From NCBI RefSeq assembly GCF_031082405.1, contig NZ_JAVHJU010000036.1, positions 1-64,000 of the forward strand: a stretch of 64,000 nt of DNA, read 5' to 3'. A model generated the notes under the pieces. It did no database searches and was not told the origin of the DNA. It saw only the letters and a list, made by a program, of their open reading frames with translations. How positions within the stretch are numbered: position 1 is the first letter of the stretch; every line of letters starts with the position of its first letter. Source of the stretch: Amycolatopsis sp. A133. GTDB taxonomy: Bacteria > Actinomycetota > Actinomycetes > Mycobacteriales > Pseudonocardiaceae. Shown piece after piece: positions 25,198 through 33,566 of the stretch. The translations under genes were made by a program, and so were the position numbers.

Positions 25198-25322
25198 AGG
25201 TCGCGAATGAGTCATTGGCGACCTTTGGTGAGGTCGCGGTCGGTGGGGCTTGGCCGCGGGTCTGAGGTCGCGAATGAGTCATTGGGGACGTCCGGGGTCG
25301 CGAATGAGTCATTCGCGACGTT
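25198..25322. repeat. TCGCGAATGAGTCATT repeats between convergent genes
   Basis: GTCGCGAATGAGTCATT occurs at 25200, 25267 and 25297. The third copy is a perfect palindrome, GTCGCGAATGAGTCATTCGCGAC allowing for its centre (I give only its arms: GTCGCGAATGA and TCATTCGCGAC). A truncated copy starts near 25231. The remaining 25323-25500 shows nothing recognisable. The gap separates the convergent sigma-factor and HxlR genes. Confidence 0.8.
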
Positions 25323-25500
25323 GCCACCCCCCTCGGCCGAGCCGGTCGCGGCCGTGAGGGGTGGTTTTGGCCGGCCCGGGCCGGACCCGGTGGCGGTTGG
25401 CGTCGGCGGCCTGGCAGGGCTGGACGGACACACCACCGAGCTCGGCCCGGGCCGGCCGGTCGGGGCCGGGCCTGCCGGGGGGAGCAGGCCCGGCCGCGGC

Positions 25501-26199
25501 TCAGCGGACCACGATCCCCGTGGCCGGCTCCGGGGCCGCCGGAACGAAGAACAGCTGCGCGAACAGCTCCAGGTCCGCGATGTCGCCCTCGATGCCGAGC
25601 TTGCCCGAGCGGATCGCCGAGGCCGCGGTGAGCTGGCCGCTCATCAGGTCCAGCAGCGCCGCGCCGTGCACGGCCTTGATCACCAGCTCGGCGCCGGGGA
25701 AGCGGCCTTCGCCGACCTTGACCGCGCCGTCCTCGACCAGGGCGTGGACGATCATGCGGTCGTCGTAGCGGATCTCGAAGTTGATCTGGACGCCTTCCGC
25801 GCACTCGGCGCGGAACGTCGTGTACAGCGACAGGATCGCCGCGTCGAGGGTGAACACGTCGTCGGCGCCCGGGGCGTGCAGCGAGCGCGCACCCCAGAGA
25901 CCCAAGTCGAGCAGGATGTGGTCGAGCTCGCTGCCGTACTGGGTCAGCTCGTAGACCACACCCGCGTCGAGCTCGGCGCGGACGCGGCGGCGGATCACGC
26001 CGGTGCCCTCCAGCTCGTTGAGCCGGGCGGACAGGATGGACGGCGGGATCTTCGGCAGACCGGCCTGCAGCTCGTCGTAGCGCTTCGCGCCGAGCACCAG
26101 GTCACGGATGATCAGCAGAGACCAGCGCTCACCGATGATCTCGAGCGCGCGGGCGACGCCGCAGAACTGGCCGTAAGCACGGGTGTGCGGAGTGGGCAT
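25501..26199 (-). CDS. HxlR/SCP2 transcriptional regulator, paralogue 2
   Basis: A 232-residue protein closely similar throughout to the regulator at 9.5 kb. It opens MPTPHTRAYGQFCGVARALE, has the HxlR winged helix GERWSLLIIRDLVLGAKRYD, and carries the same C-terminal SCP2-like ligand domain (TLDAAILSLYTTFRAE). Such a duplicate suggests that both copies were recruited to the secondary-metabolite locus. It lies 68 bp downstream of the SARP gene on the same strand... that is, it is upstream in transcription order, as both read leftward and the SARP gene precedes it. Confidence 0.88.
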   Translation of the reverse strand: MPTPHTRAYGQFCGVARALEIIGERWSLLIIRDLVLGAKRYDELQAGLPKIPPSILSARLNELEGTGVIRRRVRAELDAGVVYELTQYGSELDHILLDLGLWGARSLHAPGADDVFTLDAAILSLYTTFRAECAEGVQINFEIRYDDRMIVHALVEDGAVKVGEGRFPGAELVIKAVHGAALLDLMSGQLTAASAIRSGKLGIEGDIADLELFAQLFFVPAAPEPATGIVVR

Positions 26200-26267
26200 C
26201 GAACTTCCTCACTTCTTTCTCGGGCGGTGCGATGGTTCGGCAGGGTGCCGGGGAAGCAGGGGGCGGC

Positions 26268-27074
26268 TCACCGGTGGTCGCCCTCGGAAATCAGCTCTCG
26301 GTGCAACAACTGCAGGTCGTCGCACGGTTCGACACCCAGCTCGCCGGCCAGCCGGGAGCGGAGCTTGCGGTAGACGGCCATCGCGTCGGACCGCCTGCCG
26401 CTGCGGCCCAGCACCCGCATCAGCTGGCCGTGCAGGGCTTCGTCGAGCGGGCTGCCGGTGGTCAGCGAACGCAGCTCGCCGATCAGCTCGCGGTGCCGCC
26501 CGCTGACGATCTCCGCCTCGATCCGCAGGTGCAGGACGCTGCGCCGCTGTTCGAGCAGCTCGGTCCGGTACGCGGACAACACCGGTCCACAGTGGACGTT
26601 CGCGAACGGCGAGCCGGACCAGAGGTCCAGTGCCGCCCGGTAGGCGTCCGCGGCGCCGGCGTGGTCGCCGACGTCCTGGTGCTCGTGCCCGAGCTGCTGC
26701 AGCCGCACGAACCGGTAGGTGTCCACCTGGGACGGATCGATGTGGAAGGTGTAGCCGGACTGCTTGGTGGCCAGCATCTTCTCGCCGTCGGGCGCGAGCC
26801 CGTTCTGGTCGATGCAGCGCCGCAGGTGGTAGACGTAGGTGTGCAGCGTGGTCCGCACCGTCCGCGGCGGGTTGTCCGACCAGAGCTCCCGGATCAGGGT
26901 GTCGATGTGTACCATCTTGCCCGGGCGCATCACGAGCACGGCAAGCAGCGCGAGCACCTTGGGCGTGGTCGGTGCGTAGTCGACCCCGCCGCGCAGCACT
27001 TCCAACGGCCCCAGCACGGTGAAGCGGACACCACCGTGGTCCGGCTCGTCGGTTCGCCGCTGTTCGGAGTACAT
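26268..27074 (-). CDS. SARP-family transcriptional activator
   Basis: A 268-residue small-form SARP. An OmpR-like winged helix (RFTVLGPLEVLRGGVDYAPT to YVYHLRRCIDQ, about 16-95) is followed by the bacterial transcriptional activation domain (VDTYRFVRLQQLGHEH through LHGQLMRVLGRSGRRSDAMA). SARPs activate antibiotic clusters by binding direct repeats 11 or 22 bp apart. It reads leftward, away from the enediyne genes, and dyad array 4 lies about 145 bp upstream of its start. The HxlR gene follows 68 bp later and may be co-transcribed. Confidence 0.92.
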   Translation of the reverse strand: MYSEQRRTDEPDHGGVRFTVLGPLEVLRGGVDYAPTTPKVLALLAVLVMRPGKMVHIDTLIRELWSDNPPRTVRTTLHTYVYHLRRCIDQNGLAPDGEKMLATKQSGYTFHIDPSQVDTYRFVRLQQLGHEHQDVGDHAGAADAYRAALDLWSGSPFANVHCGPVLSAYRTELLEQRRSVLHLRIEAEIVSGRHRELIGELRSLTTGSPLDEALHGQLMRVLGRSGRRSDAMAVYRKLRSRLAGELGVEPCDDLQLLHRELISEGDHR

Positions 27075-27216
27075 GGCAGGCCTCCAGCCTCGTCAATGCG
27101 TCCTCGCGCTCCCCAGTTCGTGCCGCGCGGGTCGGTGGACGGCCGATCTCCGGGCTTCTATCCGAATGTGACAGAGTGCCGCCCCGGCGGCCAGTGAGCC
27201 GCCCACCAGAGTCGAC

Positions 27217-27272
27217 GTGCGTTCACCCCGTCCCCACCTGCGTTTTGCAGGTGTCGGATGTGCATCGCGCAC
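27217..27272. promoter_or_regulatory. Dyad array 4, SARP side
   Basis: GTGCGTTCACCCC at 27217, CTGCGTTTTGCAG at 27238 (centre of the longer palindrome ACCTGCGTTTTGCAGGT) and GTGCATCGCGCAC at 27260. Spacings are 21 and 22 bp, the same as array 1. The middle site shares TGCGTTTTGCA with arrays 1 and 2. Confidence 0.7.
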
Positions 27273-27368
27273 CCGCGGCCATCCGGCGCAACCTGCGGCT
27301 CGCCGGTCACGGGGTCCCTGGAACGGACCAATGAGGCGTCCCGCGGGGCCGCCGCGGATCATGGCCGC

Positions 27369-27425
27369 GGGTGTCCGGCACACCGCACCCGGGTGTTCCG
27401 CACGGACGGTCCGGGTGGATCACCC
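27369..27425. promoter_or_regulatory. Dyad array 5, AraC/enediyne side
   Basis: GGGTGTCCGGCAC at 27369, GGGTGTTCCGCAC at 27391 and GGGTGGATCACCC at 27413, each 22 bp apart. GTTCCGCAC resembles GTTTCGCAC of array 1. The last site is a perfect GGGT-N5-ACCC dyad. The array ends about 137 bp before the AraC start, the first gene of the probable enediyne operon. Confidence 0.6.
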
Positions 27426-27561
27426 GCCCCCCGCCGGGTGTCCTGCGGACGGGTGACGCCGGACGGTCCGATTCCTCCATCGCGCGTCAATCGATCTGCG
27501 AGAACCGGCGTCTTCCCTGACACCAGGAGAACTGCCATCAGGGGAATTCGAGGTTGGACTG

Positions 27562-28467
27562 ATGATGTTGCGCTCTATTGCGGCTGTCGGACACGACAGC
27601 GAGTTCGGCGATCCGCCCCGCGAACCGGCGCTCGAGCGAGTGGAAAAGTCGGTCCGGCCCGCGGTGCTGCAGGCCATCTCTTCCATCCAGGAGCGGTACT
27701 TCGAGCCGATCACGCTCGCGGAGCTGGCGTCCGAAGTGTTCGTCAGCAGGTTCCACTTCTCCCGGATGTTCGCCGAAGCGACCGGGGTGACACCCGGCCG
27801 GTTCCTCACCGCCGTCCGCCTGTTCGAGGCGAAACGGCTGCTGCTGACGACGTCGCTCAACGTCTCCGACATCGTGTGCAGCGTCGGCTACAGCAGCGTC
27901 GGCACGTTCACCAGCCGGTTCTCGCGCGCGGTCGGGATGACGCCGACGCAGTACCGGGAGCCGCAGGTGGCCGAGCTGCTCGTGGCGATTTCGCCGACGT
28001 TCCAGCGGCTCCCGCCGCTGCGGACGCTGCGGGCGGCCGGCCGCAGCTGCGCCTCGCTGCAGACCGGCACCGGCGTGCTGTCCCTGCAGCTGGCCATGCC
28101 GCACGGCTCGGCCCCCGCCGACACGCTGGTCGGGCTCTTCGCCGACCCGGTGCCCCAGTGCGGCCCGGTCGCCTTCGGCGGCATGGCGAACATGAGCTCG
28201 GGCGAGCTGACCATCCACGGCGTGCCCGCCGGGCGGTGGACCGCGATCGCGGTCGCGCAGCACCGGCCGGGTGCGCCCGGGCCGCGGTTCTCCATCGGCT
28301 ACTCGGGGGTGCAGGTGTCGCCGTACGGCCAGTCCACCGGCCGGGTCGGCCTGCGCCCGCCGGCGGCCACCGACGCGCCGATCGCGATCACGCTCGCGTC
28401 GAAGCAGTCGCCGTTCACCCAGCGGATGCTCGCCGCGCAGCGGCCGCACCTGCGCGCTGTCGCCTGA
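27562..28467 (+). CDS. AraC-family transcriptional regulator 2
   Basis: A 301-residue paralogue of the regulator at 16.6 kb with the same inverted layout: AraC HTH pair at about 45-135 (ITLAELASEVFVSRFHFSRM; VSDIVCSVGYSSVGTFTSRF) and a C-terminal domain (GELTIHGVPAGRWTAIAVAQ) of unknown ligand. An extra 35 residues precede the HTH. It is the first gene of the rightward enediyne set, 29 bp from the first DUF1702 gene, so a pathway-specific role is likely. Two adjacent ATG codons (27562, 27565) can serve as start. Confidence 0.88.
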   Translation: MMLRSIAAVGHDSEFGDPPREPALERVEKSVRPAVLQAISSIQERYFEPITLAELASEVFVSRFHFSRMFAEATGVTPGRFLTAVRLFEAKRLLLTTSLNVSDIVCSVGYSSVGTFTSRFSRAVGMTPTQYREPQVAELLVAISPTFQRLPPLRTLRAAGRSCASLQTGTGVLSLQLAMPHGSAPADTLVGLFADPVPQCGPVAFGGMANMSSGELTIHGVPAGRWTAIAVAQHRPGAPGPRFSIGYSGVQVSPYGQSTGRVGLRPPAATDAPIAITLASKQSPFTQRMLAAQRPHLRAVA

Positions 28468-28496
28468 TCCCCCCGACGAGTAAGGAACGATCACGG

Positions 28497-29492
28497 ATGT
28501 CGACCGTCATCGGAGTTCTCCGCAAGCGGTTCCTCGCTCCTTCGCTGTCCTCGGTCGGGTTCGCCGAGCGCGGCTTCCCGGTCACCCACACCGACGCGAC
28601 GGCCCGGCTGGAGGCGGTGCCGCAGGCGGTGGTGTGCGGGTTCGAATGGGCCATCGAAGGCGCCTCGCTGTGGGAGATCGAACGCCGCCTCGCGCTGATC
28701 GAGCCGGAGCAGCGCGGGTTCGCCTACGAGGGCGCCACGATGGGCTACTCGATCCTCGACGCCATGCCCGGCGGCGGCCGCAACCGCACGCGCGAGCTGC
28801 TCGAAGGGCCGGCCCGCCCGCACATCTTCCTGACCTACATCGGGATCGGCTTCGCCATGGCCCGGCTGCCGCGTCCTCTGTGGAAGAACATCCTGCCCGA
28901 GCTGACCGGCGTGGCCTACCACCCGGTGATGAGCTGGCTCGCCGTCGACGGCTACGGCTTCGACCGCGCCTACTTCGACACGGACAAGTGGATCGGTGAG
29001 CAGGCCGACCCGGTGCCCTACCCGTGGGCGGGCCGTCCGGAGTACTTCGGCCGCGCCTTCGACCAGGGGGTCGGCCGGGCGCTGTGGTTCATCAACGGCG
29101 GCAACCCCGAAGCCGTGGCGGCCGCGGTCGGGAAGTTCCCCGAGCCCCGCCGGGCGGACCTGTGGAGCGGGGTCGGACTCGCCGCGACGTTCGCCGGCGG
29201 CAGCGACCAGGGCGGCCTGGGCAAGCTGCGCCGGGCGTCCGGGGAGTACTACGACGAGCTCGCGCTCGGCGTCGTCTTCGCCGTGAAGGCCCGCACGTAC
29301 TCCTCCTACGTCCCGGCCCACACCCACCTCGCGGCCGGCGTGCTCACCGACCTGTCCGTGCAGGGCGCGCAGAACCTCGCCGACCGCACCGAGCAGGCCG
29401 ACGGCGAGGACGGGCCGGAGCCGGCCTACGAGCTGTGGCGGCAGCGGATCCGGGCGGAATTCGACCCGGCGGCCCGCCGCAAGGCCGGCTGA
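28497..29492 (+). CDS. unbL: DUF1702 (UnbL-type) enediyne biosynthesis protein 1
   Basis: A 331-residue protein of DUF1702, a family found in enediyne clusters beside the PKS (UnbL, SgcE3-type). Conserved stretches are RGFAYEGATMGYSILDAMPG (about 74-93), TYIGIGFAMARLP, DGYGFDRAYFDTDKW and GRALWFINGG. No catalytic residues are established; the family is essential for making the enediyne core polyene product in characterised systems. A second, diverged copy follows. GTAAGGA lies about 10 bases before the ATG. Confidence 0.9.
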   Translation: MSTVIGVLRKRFLAPSLSSVGFAERGFPVTHTDATARLEAVPQAVVCGFEWAIEGASLWEIERRLALIEPEQRGFAYEGATMGYSILDAMPGGGRNRTRELLEGPARPHIFLTYIGIGFAMARLPRPLWKNILPELTGVAYHPVMSWLAVDGYGFDRAYFDTDKWIGEQADPVPYPWAGRPEYFGRAFDQGVGRALWFINGGNPEAVAAAVGKFPEPRRADLWSGVGLAATFAGGSDQGGLGKLRRASGEYYDELALGVVFAVKARTYSSYVPAHTHLAAGVLTDLSVQGAQNLADRTEQADGEDGPEPAYELWRQRIRAEFDPAARRKAG

Positions 29493-29612
29493 GCGGATTG
29501 CGCATTCGCGCGTGATCCGCACGCAAGCGTGGAGTAGAGCGCTGATCAGCGGATCTGTGACCGTAGAACGAAGAACCGATCCGTTCCATCCGACCCTAAG
29601 GGGGAGAGTGCG

Positions 29613-30596
29613 TTGGGCAATGGTTGGCGCACGCTCAGACGTCGCATCCTGACACCGAACGTCTCCGAAACCTTGCTGGAGACGCGAGGATTCCACCGGA
29701 AGAGCCCGGCCGCACAGGAACGGCTCGAAACCGTCGGGGAGATGTTCCTCCTCGGGTACGCCCACGCCGTCGAAGCCAAGTCGGCCGAGCAGGCCGAAGA
29801 ATGGCTCGAGCGCATTCCCCCGCAGTTCCGCGGATTCGCCTACGAAGGCGCGGGAATGGGGTACGGCGTGCTGGACGGGCTGCCGTTCGGCAAAAGCTCG
29901 AACACCGCCGAGTTCCTGGCCGGCCCCGGCGAGAAGCACGACTACATCATCTACGTCGGCGTCGGCTGGGCGATGGCCCGCCTCCCGCGGTTCGCGTGGC
30001 CGAAGGCCTCGGCCTTCGACCCGCTGCTGCGCTGGCTGGTGCTCGACGGCTACGGCTTCCACCAGGCGTACTTCAAGACCGAGAAGTACATCCGGCAGCA
30101 GCACCAGGAGCACGGCTTCTCCTGGCCGGACCGGCGCTACGACGGCTACGCGCTGCGGGCCATCGACCAGGGCATCGGCCGGGCGCTGTGGTTCATCTGC
30201 GGCACCGACGTCTCCCTGGTGACCAAGACGATCGAAGAGTTCCCCGAGTCGCGCCACGGCGACCTGTACGCCGGGGTCGGGCTGGCCTCGACCTACGCGT
30301 GCGGGGTCACGGCCGGCGAGCTGGCGGAACTGGTCGACCGGGCCGGGATCCACCACGGACCGCTGGCGCAGGGAAGCGCCTTCGCCGCCGAGTGCCGGGT
30401 GCGGTCCGGCCTGCTGATCCCGGAGACCGAGATGGCGGCCCGGGCGATCTGCGGGCTTTCGGCCGAACGCGCGGCGGCCATCACCCAAGAGGTCCGGCCG
30501 GACGTGGTCGTCGACGGTGACGACGTCCCGGCCTTCGAAACCTGGCGGCAGCGGATCGCCGAAGAAGTGCTGACCCACGGAGGGAAGAACAAATGA
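29613..30596 (+). CDS. DUF1702 enediyne biosynthesis protein 2
   Basis: A 327-residue paralogue of the preceding protein, sharing RGFAYEGAGMGYGVLDGLPF, YVGVGWAMARLPRF, LDGYGFHQAYFKTEKY and GRALWFICG but otherwise diverged. It starts with TTG at 29613, preceded by GGGGAGAG, which gives the correct N-terminus (MGNGWRTLRRRIL). Its last codons overlap the ATG of unbV (ATGA). Nine-membered enediyne clusters commonly have two such genes (compare sgcE2/sgcE3); I make that correspondence from memory. Confidence 0.87.
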   Translation: MGNGWRTLRRRILTPNVSETLLETRGFHRKSPAAQERLETVGEMFLLGYAHAVEAKSAEQAEEWLERIPPQFRGFAYEGAGMGYGVLDGLPFGKSSNTAEFLAGPGEKHDYIIYVGVGWAMARLPRFAWPKASAFDPLLRWLVLDGYGFHQAYFKTEKYIRQQHQEHGFSWPDRRYDGYALRAIDQGIGRALWFICGTDVSLVTKTIEEFPESRHGDLYAGVGLASTYACGVTAGELAELVDRAGIHHGPLAQGSAFAAECRVRSGLLIPETEMAARAICGLSAERAAAITQEVRPDVVVDGDDVPAFETWRQRIAEEVLTHGGKNK

Positions 30597-32566
30597 CCGC
30601 GACCTTCGGCTGGCTGCGCAAGCAGCTGGCGGGCATCGTGGCGCTGGTGCTGATCCTCGGCCTGTTCCTGGTCGCGCGGCTGCCCAGCGTCTCGGCCGCC
30701 GAGCAGGACTCGATGGCGGACAAGTTCCACTTCACCCCGATGACGATCGCGTTGCCCGCGGCGAAGAAGTCGCAGTCGATCCGGACGGTGAACAAGGAAT
30801 ACGAGCACATCGCCGCGTGGATCTCCTCGGTCGGCGCCGCCATCGCGATCAACGACATCAGCGGCAGCGGCAAGCCGAACGACCTGTGCCTGGTGGACCC
30901 GCGCAGCGACCAGGTCGTCATCACGCCGGCGCCGGACTCGGGCCCGCGCTACGCGCCCTTCGCGCTCGACCCCGCACCAGCCCTGCCGACCTGGGACTAC
31001 ATGGCGCCGATGGGCTGCGTCCCCGGTGACTACAACGAAGACGGCCGCACCGACGTCCTGGCCTACTACTGGGGCCGCACCCCGGTCCTGTTCCTGCAGA
31101 AGGCCACCGCGACGAAGTTCGACGCCGACGCGTTCCAGCCGACCGAGCTGGTGGCGGGCAACCACCGCGGCCCGGACGGCAAGTACAACGGCCCCCTGTG
31201 GAACACCGACTCCGTCACCATCGGCGACTTCGACGGCGACGGGCACGTCGACGTCTTCGTCGGGAACTACTTCCCGGACAGCCGGGTCCTCGACCCGAAC
31301 GCCGACGGCGGCATCACGCTGAACCAGTCGATGTCGCACGCGGTCAACTCGGGCGCCAAGTTCATCTACCGCTGGACCGGCGCCTCGTCCGGTGCGCACC
31401 CGAGCGCGCAGTTCGCCGACGCCTCCGCCGGCATCCCGGAGAGCGCGCGGCTCGGCTGGACGCTGGCCTCCAGCGCGACCGACGTCGACGGCGACAACCT
31501 GCCGGAGCTCTACATCGCCAACGACTTCGGGCACGACCACTTCCTGTACAACAAGTCCACCCCGGGCCACGTCGAGCTCGCCGAGGTCACCGGCGTCCGC
31601 GGGATCGACGACCCGAAGTCGAAGGTGCTGGGCCACGACTCCTTCAAGGGAATGGGCGTCGACTTCGGCGACCTGAACCACGACGGCCTCTACGACCTGT
31701 TCGTCAGCAACATCACGACGTCGTGGGGCATCGAAGAGTCGAACTTCCAGTTCATGAACAAGGCCAAGGACAACGGCGACCTGACCCGGCAGCTGAAGGA
31801 CGGCGTCGCGCCGTTCCACGACGACAGCGCCGCGAACGGCACGGCGTGGTCCGGCTGGGGCTGGGACGTCAAGATCCAGGACTTCAACAACAGCGGCGAC
31901 AACCAGATCGCCCAGGCGACCGGGTTCGTCAAGGGTGCGGTCAACCGCTGGCCGAACCTGCAGGAGATCGCCACCGCCCACGACGGCCTGCTGTCCAACC
32001 CGTTCTGGTGGCCGAACGCCCGCGCCGGTGACGACATCGGTGGTGACCAGACGCTGCACTTCTTCGTGAAGAGCCCGGACGGCCGCTACGCCGACCTCGC
32101 GCCGAAGCTGGGTCTGGCGGTGCCGGTGCCCACCCGCGGCATCGCCGTCGGCGACACCGACTCCGACGGCCTGCCCGAGTTCGCCGTCGCCCGGCAGTGG
32201 GAAGAGCCGATCTTCTACCACAACGACAGCCCGAACCCCGGCAAGTACCTGCAGCTGAAGCTGACCACCGACGCCCCGGTGGCGCCCGGTCCGCTGCCCG
32301 CGGCCGGCGTGCCCGCGATCGGCGCCCAGGTCACCGTGACGACCTCGGACGGCAAGAAGTACCTCGGCCGGGTCGACGGCAGCAGCGGGGAGGCCGGCCG
32401 GCGCAGCTTCGACATCCAGATCGGCCTTGGTCACAACGTCAGCGGCCCGCTCGACGTGCACCTGCAGTGGCGGGACCGGACCGGGCAGCTGCGGACGCAG
32501 GACCTGAAGCTCGAACCCGGCTGCCACATGTACCAGCTCGGCTCCACGGCGAAGGAAGCGATGTGA
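30593..32566 (+). CDS. unbV: UnbV-type (ASPIC/FG-GAP) enediyne biosynthesis protein
   Basis: A 657-residue protein. One N-terminal membrane anchor (GIVALVLILGLFLVARLP, about 11-28) leads to an extracytoplasmic beta-propeller built of FG-GAP calcium-binding repeats: GDYNEDGRTDVLAYY, GDFDGDGHVDVFVGNY, TDVDGDNLPELYIAND, GDLNHDGLYDLFVSN and GDTDSDGLPEFAVAR. An ASPIC/UnbV domain closes the protein (AIGAQVTVTTSDGKKYLGRV onward). UnbV homologues (SgcE4-type) are part of the minimal enediyne gene set. Coupled by ATGA to the upstream gene and one base from unbU. Confidence 0.92.
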   Translation: MTATFGWLRKQLAGIVALVLILGLFLVARLPSVSAAEQDSMADKFHFTPMTIALPAAKKSQSIRTVNKEYEHIAAWISSVGAAIAINDISGSGKPNDLCLVDPRSDQVVITPAPDSGPRYAPFALDPAPALPTWDYMAPMGCVPGDYNEDGRTDVLAYYWGRTPVLFLQKATATKFDADAFQPTELVAGNHRGPDGKYNGPLWNTDSVTIGDFDGDGHVDVFVGNYFPDSRVLDPNADGGITLNQSMSHAVNSGAKFIYRWTGASSGAHPSAQFADASAGIPESARLGWTLASSATDVDGDNLPELYIANDFGHDHFLYNKSTPGHVELAEVTGVRGIDDPKSKVLGHDSFKGMGVDFGDLNHDGLYDLFVSNITTSWGIEESNFQFMNKAKDNGDLTRQLKDGVAPFHDDSAANGTAWSGWGWDVKIQDFNNSGDNQIAQATGFVKGAVNRWPNLQEIATAHDGLLSNPFWWPNARAGDDIGGDQTLHFFVKSPDGRYADLAPKLGLAVPVPTRGIAVGDTDSDGLPEFAVARQWEEPIFYHNDSPNPGKYLQLKLTTDAPVAPGPLPAAGVPAIGAQVTVTTSDGKKYLGRVDGSSGEAGRRSFDIQIGLGHNVSGPLDVHLQWRDRTGQLRTQDLKLEPGCHMYQLGSTAKEAM

Positions 32567-32567
32567 C

Positions 32568-33566
32568 ATGGCCACCCCGACCCTGACCAAGGTGGACAGT
32601 GCCCCACCGAAGCGGACCAACAAGGTCATCACCGCGCTGCGGCGGTTCGCGATCTCGATCACGATCTTCAACATCGTCGGCTACACGGTCCTCGGCTTCG
32701 AGCAGCCGTGGCTGTACCCGTTCGTCGCGCTGGCGACCGCGTACACCACGGAGATCGTCCTCGAGATCATCAACGCCCGCGTGACCCAGCGCGACGTCCG
32801 GTTCCGGGGCAACGGGTTCAAGGGGCTGATGGAGTTCCTCCTCCCGGCGCACATCACCGGTCTCGCGCTGAACATGCTGACCTACGTCAACGACCAGATC
32901 CTCGTGATGATGTTCGGGGTCGCCGTCGCGGTCGGCACCAAGTGGGTCCTGCAGGCCCCGGTGTACGGCCGGATGCGGCACTACATGAATCCGTCGAACT
33001 TCGGGATCACGATGATCCTGCTGGTGTTCCCGTGGGCCAGCATCGCCCCGCCGTACCACTTCACCGAGCAGATCCCCACCTGGGGCGGCTGGCTGATCGT
33101 CGGCATCATCCTGGTGTCGGGCACGGTGCTCAACGCGCTGCTGACCAACCGGATGTGGCTGATCGCGGGCTGGCTGAGCTTCTTCGTCGTCCAGGCCTTC
33201 GTCCGCGGCTGGATCTTCGGCACCTCCATCCCCGGCGCGCTGGCGATGGGCACCGGCGTCGCGTTCGTGCTCTACACCAACTACATGGTGACCGACCCGG
33301 GCACGTCGCCGTCGAAGCCGGCCTCGCAGTTCGCCTTCGGGGCCGGGGTGGCGCTCGCGTACGGCTTCTTCACCGCCGTGCACGTCGCCTACGGGCTGTT
33401 CCTGGCCACCGCGACCATCTGCCTGATCCGCGGGATGTTCCTGTGGGGCCTGCACTTCTCGAACAAGGCACGGATCAAGTTCGAGGCCGACCAGGCCGCG
33501 CTGAAGGCGAAGCTCGAGCTCGCCAAGCCGGCGAGCGACGAGAAGCCGGGAGCCGTCGCGGCATGA
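32568..33566 (+). CDS. unbU: UnbU-type enediyne membrane protein
   Basis: A 332-residue polytopic membrane protein with about eight to ten spans, resembling the RnfD/NqrB fold to which UnbU (SgcE5-type) belongs. FLLPAHITGLALNMLTYVND and HYMNPSNFGITMILLVFP are conserved; RnfD relatives bind flavin covalently at a threonine near such an NPSN..T segment, but I cannot confirm flavinylation here. With UnbL and UnbV it makes the core cassette adjoining the PKS in enediyne clusters. ATGA overlap with the P450 gene. Confidence 0.92.
   Translation: MATPTLTKVDSAPPKRTNKVITALRRFAISITIFNIVGYTVLGFEQPWLYPFVALATAYTTEIVLEIINARVTQRDVRFRGNGFKGLMEFLLPAHITGLALNMLTYVNDQILVMMFGVAVAVGTKWVLQAPVYGRMRHYMNPSNFGITMILLVFPWASIAPPYHFTEQIPTWGGWLIVGIILVSGTVLNALLTNRMWLIAGWLSFFVVQAFVRGWIFGTSIPGALAMGTGVAFVLYTNYMVTDPGTSPSKPASQFAFGAGVALAYGFFTAVHVAYGLFLATATICLIRGMFLWGLHFSNKARIKFEADQAALKAKLELAKPASDEKPGAVAA

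Larger units (their letters stand above)
27075..27561. promoter_or_regulatory. Divergent SARP/AraC promoter region with two dyad arrays
   Basis: About 487 bases without a gene between divergent regulators. It contains arrays 4 and 5 (annotated separately), one nearer each gene, so each divergent promoter could have its own three-dyad operator. Nothing coding is supported. Confidence 0.6.

Noticed and set aside
29493..29612. Possible attenuator between the two DUF1702 genes
   Set aside because: GCGGAT/ATCCGC arms are only six bases around a long loop; too weak to call.
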